Assembly: GCA_963576565.1 (NCBI GenBank)
Contig: OY755038.1
Location: forward strand, 61,480,366 to 61,544,365
DNA length: 64,000 nt
Reading direction: 5' to 3'
DNA from: Aspidapion aeneum
Lineage: Eukaryota > Arthropoda > Insecta > Coleoptera > Brentidae
Shown here: one piece after another, positions 32,531-45,140 of the stretch
Position numbering within the stretch: position 1 is the first letter of the stretch
Layout of the letters: each line of letters starts with the position of its first letter
Notes under the pieces: model-generated
What the model was told of the DNA's origin: nothing
Seen by the model: only the letters and a program-made list of their open reading frames with translations
The model's database searches: none
Translations under genes and position numbers: made by a program

Positions 32531-33799
32531 ACACAAATTTTCGGAAAACTTCCACCTATGTATGTATGTGTGGTGTCTCAACACAAGAACGAGAAATTGT
32601 CAGGGTATTAACTCGCCATGCCAATTCAACTGATTTTTTAATATTCTTCTTTCCCACCCACCGTCAAAGGTATCTACTTTATTTTTTTTTTTATTGATAC
32701 TGATTTAAAAAATTAAATAAAAATAGGGTTATTCGATATGAAATTCCAACTGTAATATCTCAGAAACCAAAAACTACAGATGAAGTAAACTTTCATAGGT
32801 GAATTATTTATGAATAAAAATAAATAAAAAAACGTATATTGACGCAACAAGGACATCCTTTCCAAAGCATCTTTGTTAGGCGTCCCATGGTGAGAGCAAT
32901 TTAATCTTAAACAACCCCAAGTACCAAGTTTGAAACAAATCGGTTTATAAATAAGATAGGATAGAAAATTTAGGTCCGCCATTTTTTGTTTTAAAATCAG
33001 AATTGGTGATTTTAAACGCCGCAGACTTTCAGATTTGACAATATCGGTTTATAAATGTAAAGGTGCCATTTCGGATCGGCATGTGTTTTTTTTAGGTCAG
33101 TCAAAAATCATAATTATCGATAATGTATCGGTTCATAAATAAAGCCCATTTGGATCCGCTGTACACTTTTTTTAAAAGTTTGAGTCCATAATTATAGTCA
33201 ACCACTTTAGAAACGCCAAAATTCCAAATTTGATACATACCGATAAATAAATGGGACAGTCCGCTATTTTGGAATTACCATGGTAAATTTTTTAATTTTG
33301 AGTCAAAAATTATACTTAGCGACTGGATCCGCTATTTTGATTCATAATTACTATTTTCTTGCTCAGAAAATGATTTTAAAATTATTTACAAAAATATTTT
33401 TACAAAACTTCTTTTTCTACTTTTGGCAAATCAGGTCCACGAGCCCACTGCGGCGTCGCGTCGCTTGAATCAACAATAAAAATTACTTTTTTGTGTATTT
33501 TTAATTGTGGAAAATCATCCGGATGCAATCGAAACTTCTTCAATATATTAACGCGACTCAGTGAACGCCGTTTACAAGCCAATTTTTGCACCAAAATTTG
33601 CCTTTTTTACCCAACTGCAGCACAGCGAAAGAAAGGGTAGTGTTTTTCGATTGGAATATGTATGTAAGTATGTATGTTTGTGTCACGCTAGGGGCTAAAC
33701 GGCTGAACCGATTTCGACAAAGAAGGTATCGATGAATTGCTACTGATCCCGAAGGTGCTAAAGGCTATTTAAAAACCATATTCGCATACTTTTATCAAA
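32531..33799. other. no gene seen
   Basis: AT-rich sequence with degenerate repeats of the type GGTTNATAAAT...TGG between 32940 and 33260, and a GTATGTATGT run near 33655-33680. The phrase GGCTGAACCGATTTCGACAA at 33700-33719 is common in insect repeats. Confidence 0.4.
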
Positions 33800-34165
33800 T
33801 ATAGGGCGATTTCAAGTTTTTTTTTCTGCATACGCTTTCAGATTTTTTTTCCAACTCCATTTTACTAGTCCTCCCCGCCTCTCCTCTCCACCCTCCTTAT
33901 TAGTACTAGTTGTAGCTATAACTTTCACAAATACATATAAAGCGATTTTAAAAGTTCTTTCTTCACACGCTTTAAGACTTTTCTTCCAACATCATTTTAC
34001 TAGTTTCCCCCTTCCTCTCCCTCTCTTCTCTCCACCCTCCTTATTAGTAATCTTTTGTAAATATAGAGCGATTTCAAAAATTCTTTCTGCACACGCTTTA
34101 AGATTTTTTTGACACCATTTTACTTTTTTCCTCCTCCCTCTCTCCTCCCCCACCATCACTCAATG
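33800..34165. repeat. three tandem units of about 125 bp, pyrimidine-rich
   Basis: Each unit contains AGCGATTT.AAA.TTCTTTC, then CACGCTTTAAGA, then CATTTTACTA, then a CT-rich tract with TCTCCACCCTCCTTATTAGT. Units begin near 33807, 33940 and 34067. No coding signal was found. Confidence 0.7.
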
Positions 34166-34299
34166 GAAGGTAACACTGTTTGCGTCCGTAGAAAATCTAC
34201 TCGTAGTACTTTTTGGGCTAGCTAAATGAATGGTAAATGCATAGTGCTTTTTATAAGGCTGAATAAGAATTAAACCTAATAGTTTAAATATTTTTTTAT

Positions 34300-34466
34300 A
34301 AAAAAAAACCACCCATCTGCTAAATTTACTTGTAACTACTGGTCGTAGTTGGGTACAAAATTGAAGTTGAAGCATGTCGTACATTAATAGGTATACCTAT
34401 CAATTTTGTACCCAACTGCGACTAGTAGTTACAAGTAAATTTAGTAGTTGGGTGTTTTTTTTATTA
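34300..34466. repeat. hairpin with 60-bp arms
   Basis: The left arm (CACCCATCTGCTAAATTTAC, then TTGTAACTACTGGTCGTAGT, then TGGGTACAAAATTGA) is repeated in reverse at 34404-34463 with only a few mismatches. The spacer is about 43 bp. It is probably a short foldback or MITE. No target duplication was seen. Confidence 0.75.
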
Positions 34467-35170
34467 ATTTTTGAACGAGACACGCTAATAAAACAAAATC
34501 ACTTTGATCTTACATAGCTGAAAAGAAATGCGAGGCAAAATCGTGTGTTCTAGCCAAAATTTTTATTAAAACTTAGAAGAACGTCGTACGATGCTGTACT
34601 TCAGGCCACCATGCACTTCTCATAAAAACCAGCAGCCAAAAATAACATTTCTAATTCTAACATGTATTTCTAACATAAAAAAAATATTACAGTTGCTTAC
34701 TTCATTATTATCTTTATCGTACTTTCGTATCGCTGCAGATTTATATATCGCACTGATTAATTAAATTCGATCACCAAGCCGCTATGAGCTTTTCAAAAAT
34801 TAGAAGTGCTTGAGATAGTACTTCGTTGATAGGAGTTCGCAAAGTCCTAATGGCGCCGAACGCCAGCGGAACTTTCCTACTATTCCATTCTTTTTAGAAG
34901 CAGCCGGTTTCCTTTTTGTTCGAAGTTTTTCAGTGGGTATTTAATTATATAGCTGTAAACATCTAGTAATGCGAGCAACTTCTACCATATGCTGCCAGCT
35001 ATGTAATAATTTTAGTACTAGCATCACAGTTATCCAACACCAACTGAAGATAGCCGGTTATCTTCGCCCGATTTAGTACCCTTTGCAACCTTTCTCGCCG
35101 TCATTTTTGTTATTGATAAAAGTTGTCATATAATTTATCTGTCCAACTTGTAGTAAGAACGCAGAGTTTT
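34467..35170. other. no gene seen
   Basis: No recognisable feature. Confidence 0.4.
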
Positions 35171-35334
35171 TATACTTTTACACAGGTTGCCTACAGAATC
35201 TGTTCATCGGCTTAGCATAACACAAATGGTTCAGGGCAACCCGGTGACGTAGATTTTTGAATCTGATTAGAGTTGGCCAGTCAGGTTCAATGCCCTTTCA
35301 AATTCTGTAGATAACCTGTGTAAGTGTAAGTATA
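35171..35334. repeat. short inverted repeat
   Basis: TATACTTTTACACAGGTTGC and CTACAGAAT on the left pair with ATTCTGTAG and ATAACCTGTGTAAGTGTAAG on the right, around a spacer of roughly 100 bp. This is consistent with a decayed short TIR element. Confidence 0.55.
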
Positions 35335-35655
35335 AAGACGTTGGCAAGAACGGTCGTAATGGTAGTTAAACCCAGGTTCCCTGTATGTTGACATATTTGA
35401 ATACAATATCAGGGCCATTACAACGGACGGATCACGATCTACAACTCCGTTGCCATAACAGTAAGGCTGAATTTCTTTTTTTTTTTGGTCACGTCACGCC
35501 ACAGCTAATTGTCTTTAAAATAAAGTTGAACTGGCGCGGCGGTTCATGAATATTTGATTTTTTTGTTAATAAAGCCGGTTTTTAAGATTGATTTTACGAT
35601 ATTCTGTAACGTTTGCACTCCTTGCAGTACAAGTTACATCAAGCATCTATTTTTT
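35335..35655. other. no gene seen
   Basis: No recognisable feature. Confidence 0.4.
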
Positions 35656-36056
35656 TTAGCTCACACTACTACTATACTATAGTATTAGCTCACACTACTA
35701 CTATACTATAGTAGTGTGTTAGCTCAGACTACTACACTACTATACTATAGTAGTGTGTTAGCTCAGACTACTACTATACTATAGTAGTGTCAGCTATGGA
35801 TATGGCTTGTGTGGTATCAAACAAAAGGTAATTGAGTCTGGAGTTAAATAAAATACATTTTGGTAAAAAAAAGGGTGGGGGTAAATTTAAATAATAAGAG
35901 TATAGGTCAAAACATGGCTTGTGTTGTATCAAACGAAAGGTATTTGAGTCTGGAGTTGAATAAAATATATTAGAGTTTTTAGTTATATTAGCTTACACGT
36001 ACACTGAAATTATAGTAACTAGTGTGAGCTTAGGTGCCCAAATATTAGCAGAGTAT
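35656..36056 (+). mobile_element. Helentron-like repeat, copy 3 (deleted, with amplified hairpins)
   Basis: It shares the start TTTAGCTCACAC, part of the 117-bp core and the end hairpin with AGTGTGAGCTTAGG...GCAGAGTAT of copies 1 and 2. It lacks the leader and the microsatellite. The start hairpin is repeated about four times at 35658-35799. Confidence 0.65.
35658..35799. repeat. four tandem palindromes (AGCTCACACTAC...GTAGTGTG)
   Basis: Each unit of about 35 bp is itself nearly palindromic (ACTACTATACTATAGTAGTG) and opens with AGCTCACAC or AGCTCAGAC. In copies 1 and 2 of the same element family only one such hairpin is present. Confidence 0.75.
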
Positions 36057-36468
36057 TTTGGTTTATTACCTAGGTAACCTGCGCCGGGTTTTAGACACTC
36101 ATACCTAAATCTGGAGGAAAAGCTTTGGGGGTGCACACCAAAAAACAATAAAAAATTACGGCGCAGGCGAAAATCTTTTTTGAGTGCCACGCTAACTTTT
36201 TGGGCCTTCGAGTGGGCCGTCATATCATATAATTTAGAGCAAAGAATATTAGTTACCTACCTATTATTATTGTTTTTATAAATAAACAATAAATTATCAC
36301 ACCTAGTTTATTTTCTCTTCTATAATGGCAAAGATGAAAATTTAATTGTCTTTAAATATTGCACGCTAATGCTATCAGAATTAGAAACTTCCGCCATTGT
36401 CGTAAATACCAAATCGTCGAAATCAAAACAAACCGGCCGCGCCCGACCGACCGATAATGCCAAGGTGT
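36057..36468. other. no gene seen
   Basis: AT-rich sequence with a GC-rich patch at 36430-36455 (ACCGGCCGCGCCCGACCGAC). Confidence 0.4.
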
Positions 36469-36476
36469 CTAAGCGC
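36469..36476. repeat. 8-bp target duplication, left (CTAAGCGC)
   Basis: Recurs at 37226-37233 after the right end of the hAT element. Confidence 0.85.
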
Positions 36477-37225
36477 TAGTGGTGTGCAAATACTATCTAC
36501 TCGATACTTTAATAATATCTGATACATGGATGGATTCGAAGTAATCGAATTCTTCGACGCCAAATACCCGTTACTCGAATCCCGAATGGGGCCGAAGCCG
36601 AAGTGTTACTTTCGTATCAATCATATCGGCAACGGCTGTATGAGTAGCGAGTTTGGAGTACTTGTAATCATTTGGACCAATATTTATTTACCTAAATATT
36701 TGATTATTTGATTTAATAGCTGTTGATGTGTTATGTCTAGCGGGGCGGCTTATCTGGCGCAGTGTTGCCAGGGTCAAAAATGTATTTTCCTCAGAATGTA
36801 TTTAAAAAGTTGCCAAATTTAAAAAAAAAATTCCCAGATTAATATATCTACATTTTCGTAATAAAAAAAATTGTGTATGCTTAAGACCACACGGCAGAAG
36901 TGTAAACCATAACATATTCTGCAAAGCGGACCGAACCGAACTCTTCTGTGTACTGGCCTTCATCTGCATCATCATATCGCTCGCTAAATGTTTCTCACAG
37001 TTACTGGACTCGCGCCGATTTCACCCGAATGAGCGTTGCATTGCCGAGCCTGACTGCTCAGCTGAATTCACTACCCACAAAAACTGCTAAACGCGACTCA
37101 GTATTTATTGGTTTTACCGATAATATAATGATTACTTAGTACCGAATACAAAATATCTGATACTCGAATAGGAAGTATCAGTATCTACTCGATACTTGGA
37201 AAAGTAAACGTTGCACACACAACTA
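36477..37225. mobile_element. hAT-type non-autonomous element (749 bp)
   Basis: The ends TAGTGGTGTGCAA and TTGCACACACAACTA pair, and a perfect 8-bp duplication CTAAGCGC flanks them. Subterminal regions on both sides carry repeated TACTCGATACTT / GATACTCGAATAG / TATCAGTATC phrases. No transposase motif was seen. Confidence 0.85.
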
Positions 37226-37233
37226 CTAAGCGC

Positions 37234-38182
37234 ACGAATTAAAGTTTATCTGAGTGATCTGCTCTAACATGCAACGCGAACCGAGGACGCAGGGGTCATC
37301 ACGGGGGTGCGGGCGGCATCGAGGCTGATTTTTGTATACGCTCTGTGCCGACGGTTCAGATTCTATATACTGTAAAATTTGGTTCCAGTAAATAAAAGCG
37401 TTGTTTGATGGAGAGTTTGAACACGAATACAAACAAACACATACCAGGTATTAATTCCTAGATTATATTCCAGTCTTTAGTAAATTTCTTTTGGGGTAAT
37501 AATAATCTAAGTTTAATATTTTTTTAAGTAAAATTTGGGAGTGCACGTAAACATGTGCACTTATGGAGAAACCGCCACTGCCCGTTGTTGTTCTTGGTCG
37601 GTGAGGATGAAGTTGTGCAACTCTCAGGTCAAATCTTTTATAGTTTTTGGGATAATAATTGAGTCTGGTTAGAAAATGTAATTTATTTTTTATTTAAAAT
37701 AGATTCAAGAGTCAGAAGAAATTGGTGTATTTTTACTTTAAAACATTCCTACCTAATTAAAAGTTGTTTAATACCCTTTTCTCAGTTCAGGGTAAATTGT
37801 TAAAACTGAGTGGCGTCCAAGGCGAAAAGTTGAAAGGCAAAACCAAAGTTAACATCATCAGCTCCTGAGTGTCCCTGAGGTTTTCTTGTAAAACTTTTTT
37901 TTTAATGTATAGTAATTAGAGCCGTTTCATTAGCTTTTTTTAGAGAAGGTATTATTTTAGATGAAAATTTTTTTTTTGAGATAACGCTAAAAATGTGTTA
38001 TTTGGGTTTATTTTGACCTATCCTAGCAATATCGTCGTGATGTCTGTAGCTTGAAAACGGCTTCTCATAATATGAATATGCGGTTTTCATCGTTTAGCTT
38101 CACTTGAAAATTGAGCCCCGCTCGCCAGTCAGTTTTTTATCTCCTCTGGAAGTACCTTGACCCCACAAAAGAGCCCAACTTT
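37234..38182. other. no gene seen
   Basis: No recognisable feature. A short GC-richer patch lies at 37265-37330. Confidence 0.4.
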
Positions 38183-38530
38183 TCTACGTTATTATGCATT
38201 CTACAATAAAGCGTCCAAAAGGAAAGTTGTATAACTTTTTACCAATTTTTAGAATATTTAAACTACAGTTGTCAAATGTCATTACAATTCTTAAGGTTTC
38301 ACAGACCGATTTTTTATTAATTGTGCCACCCAATATATATTTTCTTAGATTTAGCGCATGTAAATTTGTCCATACGCCTGGTAAAACCAGGATACGTTGA
38401 TGTAAAACCAAATAAATGCGATAAATCTTAGAAAACGTTTATCGCATTATAGACATATACATTTTAAAATCAGAAAGATAAGGCGGGTTTAAAAATAAAA
38501 TACTATATAGAGTTTAAAAAAACCTCGACT
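38183..38530. repeat. duplicated block, left copy, with a hairpin
   Basis: It shares TTATGCATTCTACAATAAAG, CTTAAGGTTTCACAGACCGA and the hairpin AATGCGATAAA...TTTATCGCATT (38415-38447) with the copy at 38630-38912. The copies have diverged and carry indels. Confidence 0.7.
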
Positions 38531-38629
38531 TATCCAAATTTGACATTTGAGCGTAAGTATTCTAATAACTAGTAAGTAGTTATATAACTCTCCTGTTGAA
38601 CACTGTACAGGATGTTCTACACCCCTTGT

Positions 38630-38912
38630 TCTACGTTATTATGCATTCTACAATAAAGTGTCCAAAAGTCATTACAAATCTCAAGGTTTGACAGATCGAT
38701 TTTTTTAATAATTGGGCCACCGAATATATTATTGCATTTTTAAATTATTATAAATATTTTCTTAGGATACGTTGATCAGTAAAACCAAATAAATGCGATA
38801 AATCTCAGAAAACGTTTATCGCATTACAGAGATATTATACATTTTTAAAATCAGAGAGAAAAGGCGGGTTTAAAAATGAAATATTAGGGTTTTAAAAAAA
38901 ACCTCGACTATT
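38630..38912. repeat. duplicated block, right copy
   Basis: Partner of 38183-38530. It keeps the same hairpin (about 38790-38823) and the following AAATCAGAGAGAAAAGGCGGG. Confidence 0.7.
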
Positions 38913-39085
38913 GAACACTTTTTTGTAGCATGCATAATAAGAAAGAAAAAGAGGGACATTTATGATAGAACAAACTGTGCATGTTTAAATGAAATTCGGT
39001 AACAAAGTAACGTTATATATTTGGTTCCTATAAAAACAATGCTTTTCTAAGCCTTTTGTCGTTTCAATTTGATACATCTTCTTTG

Positions 39086-39093
39086 GTAATGAC
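39086..39093. repeat. 8-bp target duplication, left (GTAATGAC)
   Basis: Recurs at 39777-39784 after the right end of the P-like element. Confidence 0.8.
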
Positions 39094-39776
39094 CAAATAC
39101 GTTCTAGCATAAATACATGTTCAAAGAATCGAAAAGTGAAGCCCTCATAGCTGGCTTTGAAAACAATGGCAAATTCAAATTCGTGGATACGAATTTTTAA
39201 GCGCGCATGCGTGTGTTTTGTCATGTAGACACATAGCTGCTATGTGAGTGGAGGCCATCTTGAAATTTTAAAGTGTTTTGTGTTTGTCGTGTGAAATTAT
39301 TTTTTTTTCTGTGAAAAATGGGAAAATTTCACGTAAAACGTGCGGTTTGTGGAAAAATGTACGGAAGAAGTAAAAGAGTGCCATTCCAGGTAACTACGTG
39401 TATTTTTCCTTATAATTTGTTAATAAATTGGTTTATAGATGACATTAAACAGTCTTCATTGTGTCCACAATAAATCTGCACAATTAGTTTTTGAAAAACT
39501 ACAAAATTAATCCACAATTTGATAAATTTTCACCCAATCAACTAGTTTTTAGAAAAAAATAGTAGACATAGCCCTAAATATTTGATAATTGTCAAATAAT
39601 GTAGTGACGGAACGGAGTATGTTCCAAAACCAAACCACCAAAACTGACGCATGCATAGTAACCGATATCCTGTCTAGCCGAAAAAGGAACATTTAGAATT
39701 AAATAGGGCTTCTGGCTTCAAGCATCGCGTGTGAGAATACATGGGTATGCCCCATATTTATGCTCTAACGTATTTG
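39094..39776 (+). mobile_element. non-autonomous P-like element with a THAP exon (copy 2)
   Basis: The ends CAAATACGTTCTAGCATAAA and TTTATGCTCTAACGTATTTG pair, and a perfect 8-bp duplication GTAATGAC flanks them. The body is the inverse of copy 1 (11253-11947) from end to end, including the phrases ATTGTGTCCACAATAAA and GATAATTGTCAAATAATGTA. It lies in the last intron seen of the dynein gene and carries its exon on the opposite strand. Confidence 0.8.
39318..39389 (+). pseudogene. THAP-like first exon inside the P-like element (copy 2)
   Basis: From the ATG at 39318 it reads MGKFHVKRAVCGKMYGRSKR, then VPFQ, and runs into the donor-like CCAG|GTAACT. The first cysteine of the CxxC pair seen in copy 1 is changed, so the zinc site would be incomplete. 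No following exon was found. Confidence 0.45.
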
Positions 39777-39920
39777 GTAATGACCAAGCTGAAATGTCCG
39801 CAACGCTTAAGGAATGGCCCACAAGGCCTTAGCATGTACGTACAAGAAATTATCCGACCGATCAATTTCATATGTCAAATAAATAAGGATAAATAACAAT
39901 AAGTCTATAATAAAACTTAC

Positions 39921-40069
39921 CTCTCGTTTTGGTTTTATAGACAGGACAGTCATACATATTTCTTAGATCTTGCTTGTCTTGGGTAATGGCTTTTATAAAA
40001 ACAACGGGAACTACTGGAAACAGTTCTTTCAGTCTTGAATCTGCGATACTGTTAAGTTGGGTATCCCAT
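39921..40069 (-). CDS. dynein heavy chain exon F (last one seen)
   Basis: The acceptor is ACATTGCAG|ATGG and the donor is CGAGAG|GTAAGT. It reads [20 protein letters not shown], then [15 protein letters not shown] and [10 protein letters not shown]. It begins with the last base of an arginine codon and ends with the first base of a glycine codon, so about 30 more residues are expected in one more exon to the left. Confidence 0.9.
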
Positions 40070-43000
40070 CTGCAATGTATATATTATATCCATTTTACAT
40101 ACTACTAAATGACAAAAAAACGCATCGCCCACTTAAAATTTATATTTTTTTACTAAATTTTCTACACATGTTTATAGTATAAAAGCATACAAGTTCATTC
40201 GAATAATAGGAAGCATTCCCACCCTTCGACAGATCATATCTCAGACATGTTCGCTGGGCGAAAGGTCGGGTAAACGTGCGATCCATTGGAGAATATTGAT
40301 GTTGGCCTTTTGCAGGAAGTGTAATGTAACCACTGCAATATGTGGACGAGCGTTGTCTTGTTGAAAGGTGGTATTGTTTAGCCCTCGAATGTACGGTATA
40401 GCAAATTCCAGAAATTCATGAATGTACGTTTGGACAAATGGCCAGGGCGAAATACTAATGAAGTTTTACCAACTAGGCTGATACCACCCCAAACCATCAA
40501 TCCTAAAGGCTGTCTCACGTTCTACGGCAAACTTCAAAAGTCGCCTTTCATCCACGCCTGACTCGTCTTGGACCATCGTGAGGCCACAAACAAAATTGAG
40601 ATTTGTGTGAAAACACGACTCTATTCCATTCTTCGTTTCAATTTGCCCGTGCGTTGACCTATTCGATTTTTAGAGCAGGAGGCGATAGGAAATAAGCCCA
40701 TAAGAATTCTATGGCCCATCTTTTCCAGGAAAATGTTTCCTATGGATCTAGAGGTGCTATGCCGATCCCTAAGGGCAAGCAATCTCAATCTCCGATCTGT
40801 CGTCTTCTGCGATGCTGCTTACCATCTTCTGATCAGCTTTCCGACAACGAATAATTGTTGCAATATTTATTTGCATCCTTCTACCGATTTCGCCCAATGA
40901 TACGGCCCCTTTTAAAATCACTTAGTTGTCGATAATTCGGCCGTCGTCGAACTCTTGGCATTTTAAATCTAATTGCTAATTTTTTTCTAATTTATTTCTT
41001 TTAATACCCCAAGTAAGTTGACTGAATTTGGTTTAAAAATATTTACTTCTACGGGGTGATGCATCTTTTTTGTCACAGTGTATTCAGGCACCGTGGTGGT
41101 ATTCTGAGGCAAAGGTGTTGATATTTATTTTGAAAATGCACCAAATTGTCTTTAAACTATAGTAAATTGTCTTTTGACCTTTTATGTTTCTATATTTGCA
41201 CATTTTAATGTAAAATAGATGCGCAAGATTGCGGGCAAGCCAGCGTCTATACACAAGTTGTAACATAAGCTCGATAAAAATACGAAATTGCACAAATGTA
41301 CGCATACAATTGGGCGCGGCCAACTAGGCGCGGCCAACCAGGCGCATGCGCAAGACCAAATGGGCGTAGTTAAGTGAGGGAAGGTGGCGCAAAAATATTT
41401 GAAAATTTTTTTACAAAAAAACGCAATTCATCTACAAATTTCCAACAAGTTAAATCAAAAGCGAAGTTTGGTTTAATTATGGCAGAATTGCGAAAATATT
41501 TTTTGCCATAAAATATTATGTAGACGAAAAAAATATATCTTTAGGGTAGTCCAGTTTCATTTTTGGTTCAGGTTACTTTTACAACAAAAGGAGAAGCTTA
41601 CAAGAATGGATGAGTTAAGGTTAGTTGGCTACCTCAACTTTACCCACAAGGTTACTTTTTCATTTTCAGATTTATTTTAAATTTTGTACTTAAAATTTTC
41701 AAAAGTCTTAAGGTTACCAAAACTGCACTTAATGTGTCTAACTTTATCAATACAAATAGTTGACAAAGCTAAAAAAAATTACATCAAGGATTACCTAAAG
41801 GTTGCGCATACAAGGTATGACAATAAAATTATAAGACTGTTGTAAAAAATGTACTTTATTTAAATCCTAATACAACTTAATGATGTTCCCCACTAATGTG
41901 GTCCCCTTCTCTATCGACGCAGCGTTGCATGCGTTATTTTCCAATGTTGATAACAATTTTGGAAATCATCAGAAGAGAGGCTGTTAAGAAGTCTTGCTGT
42001 TTTTTCCTTGACGTGTTCTAATAATTCAAAACGGGTTCCTTTTAACGATTTCTTCATTTTCGGAAACAGGAAGAAGTCGCAAGGGGCCAAATCTGGTGGG
42101 TCGTTAACGACGGGTATCTTGCAGTAGACATACACCGCTCTCCGTAGACATCTTTTAGCATTTGAAAGCATTCAGTAGCCGTTTCTTTGAGTTCTACTTT
42201 AAATACGTTGCTCAATTTTTTCGTTTGTCATAATTCCGGCAAATCAGCTATGCACGATCCGCTTTAAACCACTGCGAAAGCCAAACTAGTAGAGGAAAGG
42301 CGACAAGATTACGCGCGTTAGTAGAACGCACATCAAGGTGAATAACTCCGACCACCCGGGGCGTGGAGATTTAAAACCTGTTAGCACGGGGGCCAATCTT
42401 AAAATTTATATGTCATACTTCGTATTTTCGGAAAAACTATTTTCAAGCCCAGGCCCTGCGTTATCCTAGAACGATAGGAATATACTAGTCCGGGGCCATA
42501 GCGTCAAAATTGGGCCTCCCTAGGGTTTTTATAAATATTTTACAACACCTGTTTTATTCGATTACTAAGGATCCCATCAACACTGCCGGACCTGATAACA
42601 GACCCAAAATTTTTGGGTTTGTTAACAGGTCAGAGAGTGTTGGTGGGATTAGTAATCGATTAAAACAGGTGTTATGAAATCTGCATCAAAAAGCCCACGA
42701 AAGACGCTGTGGCCCCAGACTATACCCTAAGGAACTCCCATCTAAAATTTTCGACCCAATTTTTACACTATCTAATAAATTACCTTGCTCCTTCCATGTA
42801 AAGCCCATGGACATAAGATCCCTCTCTGGGGGCAGAAGTGAAATCCTCCTTTTGTTTCTTGGTCACATCAGTCATTAGGCACATCTTGTCGAGTGGCCAC
42901 TCATTCTTTCTAGCCGTCTGTTGCATAATGGCGGTCAAAAATGATTGCGGATTAAAAAATCCGCCCAGCCAGACTGTCGGCGGCATCGAAAAATCCGTAA

Positions 43001-45080
43001 CCCAGCCTTCTAGCTCTTTTAACCTAAAAAACGTTTTTAAAACGTTTAAATAAATAATTACAAATACTATGTGAGCTTCACAAAACTTTTTCGTATTTAA
43101 TTGATACTAAACTAAAAGTTATTAAACGTGGAAGCTTTCAAGCTACCCAAAGAAAAATATGAGAAAAACAAAAAATTCTTTTTTGCCCAATTAGCCACGA
43201 AACTTGTTTGATTTTTAAATTCACGGGTACGAAATTCCACGTTTGTTAGTATTATTTGGCTTAAAAATTCCGTTGATTGACGCTCACGTGTTTTGATGAC
43301 GGGTAAAAATGTAATATGCGTTGATCCTGCCTAAAAGACAGAAGAGCTGTCGTAGGTCATGGACTATAGTTTGTTTTCTTTTATTTGTATTCGATCTTTT
43401 CATTTATCGATATGTCTGGCAGTTTTTCGCCTGCTTTTGTTTTTTGTTTCTCTCGTATCTCGATAGATGGCGCTTCTTGCGATAGTTTTCTCACTATTTA
43501 CTTATGATTAGAGACAAAACTATCTAATTAACTTCGCAAGAATTGTCACATCGACCTAGCAGTGTTTTGAGGAGTCCCATAAGGACGAAACAGTTAACTG
43601 CCAACACTTATTAGGTGTCCATTATATCTTGGACCCCCGTGAGGTTAAGCTTTCAAGCTACCCATGGAAAAATATGAGAAAAACAAAAAATTCTTTTTTG
43701 CCCAATTAGCCACGAAACTTGTTTGATTTTTAAAAGTTATTAGTTATTCACAAAGAAATTTATGAATGTTTTTGGTTATTCAGCTGTAGTCAGAATAAAT
43801 AAGCAGTTCTCAGAGCCATTTTGTATAACTTCAAGAGTAAGGCAAGATGATGCGTTATCTTCATTACTGTCAGAGACCGATGGTCTGTTTCTGTTACAGT
43901 TTAATCCGGTTATTGAAGCTTCTATTAGGATGATTGACAAAAATGGATATATTGGCACCGAATCATCACAGATAGCTGGCTACGCCGATAATATTGGTGT
44001 AGAAGCCCAAAAACGAGGACTAAAAATAAATGAGTCAACAACTAAATACATTAACTTCTCAAAAAACAACGAGAGATACATATGCTCATAATTTTCAAGT
44101 ACTTAGTTATCGAGCAAGTCGAAAAGTTTAGATACTTGGGTGCAAACATAAATAGAGAAAACTCTAGTAAAAAGGAAATAAACCAGAGAATTATCAACGG
44201 AAACATAGTATATTACGCTAACCAAAACTGCTCAAGTCAAAGATTCTAATGAGTTCTCTCAAATAAAATGGCACCTGAAATTACTTAACTTGAAGAGAAA
44301 TATGTTTGCTTAAAGAGGATGAAGATTTTATATCTGTGTTATATTAAAGACATCTCGTAAACGTATTATACAGATATAGATATTGATCTTTGTAACTCTA
44401 GTAACAAAGAAATGACTTAAAATAATTTCACTCTTCCAGAGCTTTAAAAATGTATTTTCCAGTTAACACAAAGTATCCACAAATAATAAAAAATTGTTTT
44501 GTGAATAATCTTCCCCAAAAAATAGACAAAAATCATAATTAGAAACCAATAAAATTACAAAAATAATTACGAAAGATCCCAGAAATATCGAGTTTGTCCT
44601 AGCAAAATAATACAATACAAGCGCATTCAAACCTGTATTACAGGTAAGAGGCAGATTTTAATTTATTTTCATTTCTTCCCATCCGCGCATGTGATAATAT
44701 ATTTTTCTATTTATATCCTTCATATCCATACCATAAAGAAGTAAAGTGAAGTTAATTATTTTACGTATAAAAGGCTATGTTTAGTGAATAGAAATATCTA
44801 CATTGTCTACTTTTAAAATACTCAAAGAATTTATACAAGCGTGGAAAAATTTTTCCGCGTCAGTTTCTGCTCATAATATCCCCTATGAAATGCCTTAGTT
44901 GCTATGGTGTAGAGGTAAGGTGTTATATTTCGTTATAACACTAGGTATTTTTTTTGTGAGGAGAAGCTGGAGAGAAGGAATAGACAGTGAAATAAGAATA
45001 AGAGGCCTAGATGATGAATTATGGGCAAACAGAAACGAGTGGAGATTGGGTATCGGAAGACGTAGAACGTTGTGAAACCG

Positions 45081-45140
<60 letters not shown>

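Noticed and set aside
38994..39224. 79-codon minus-strand frame at the left end of the second P-like element
   Set aside because: It crosses the element boundary at 39094 and has no counterpart in copy 1.
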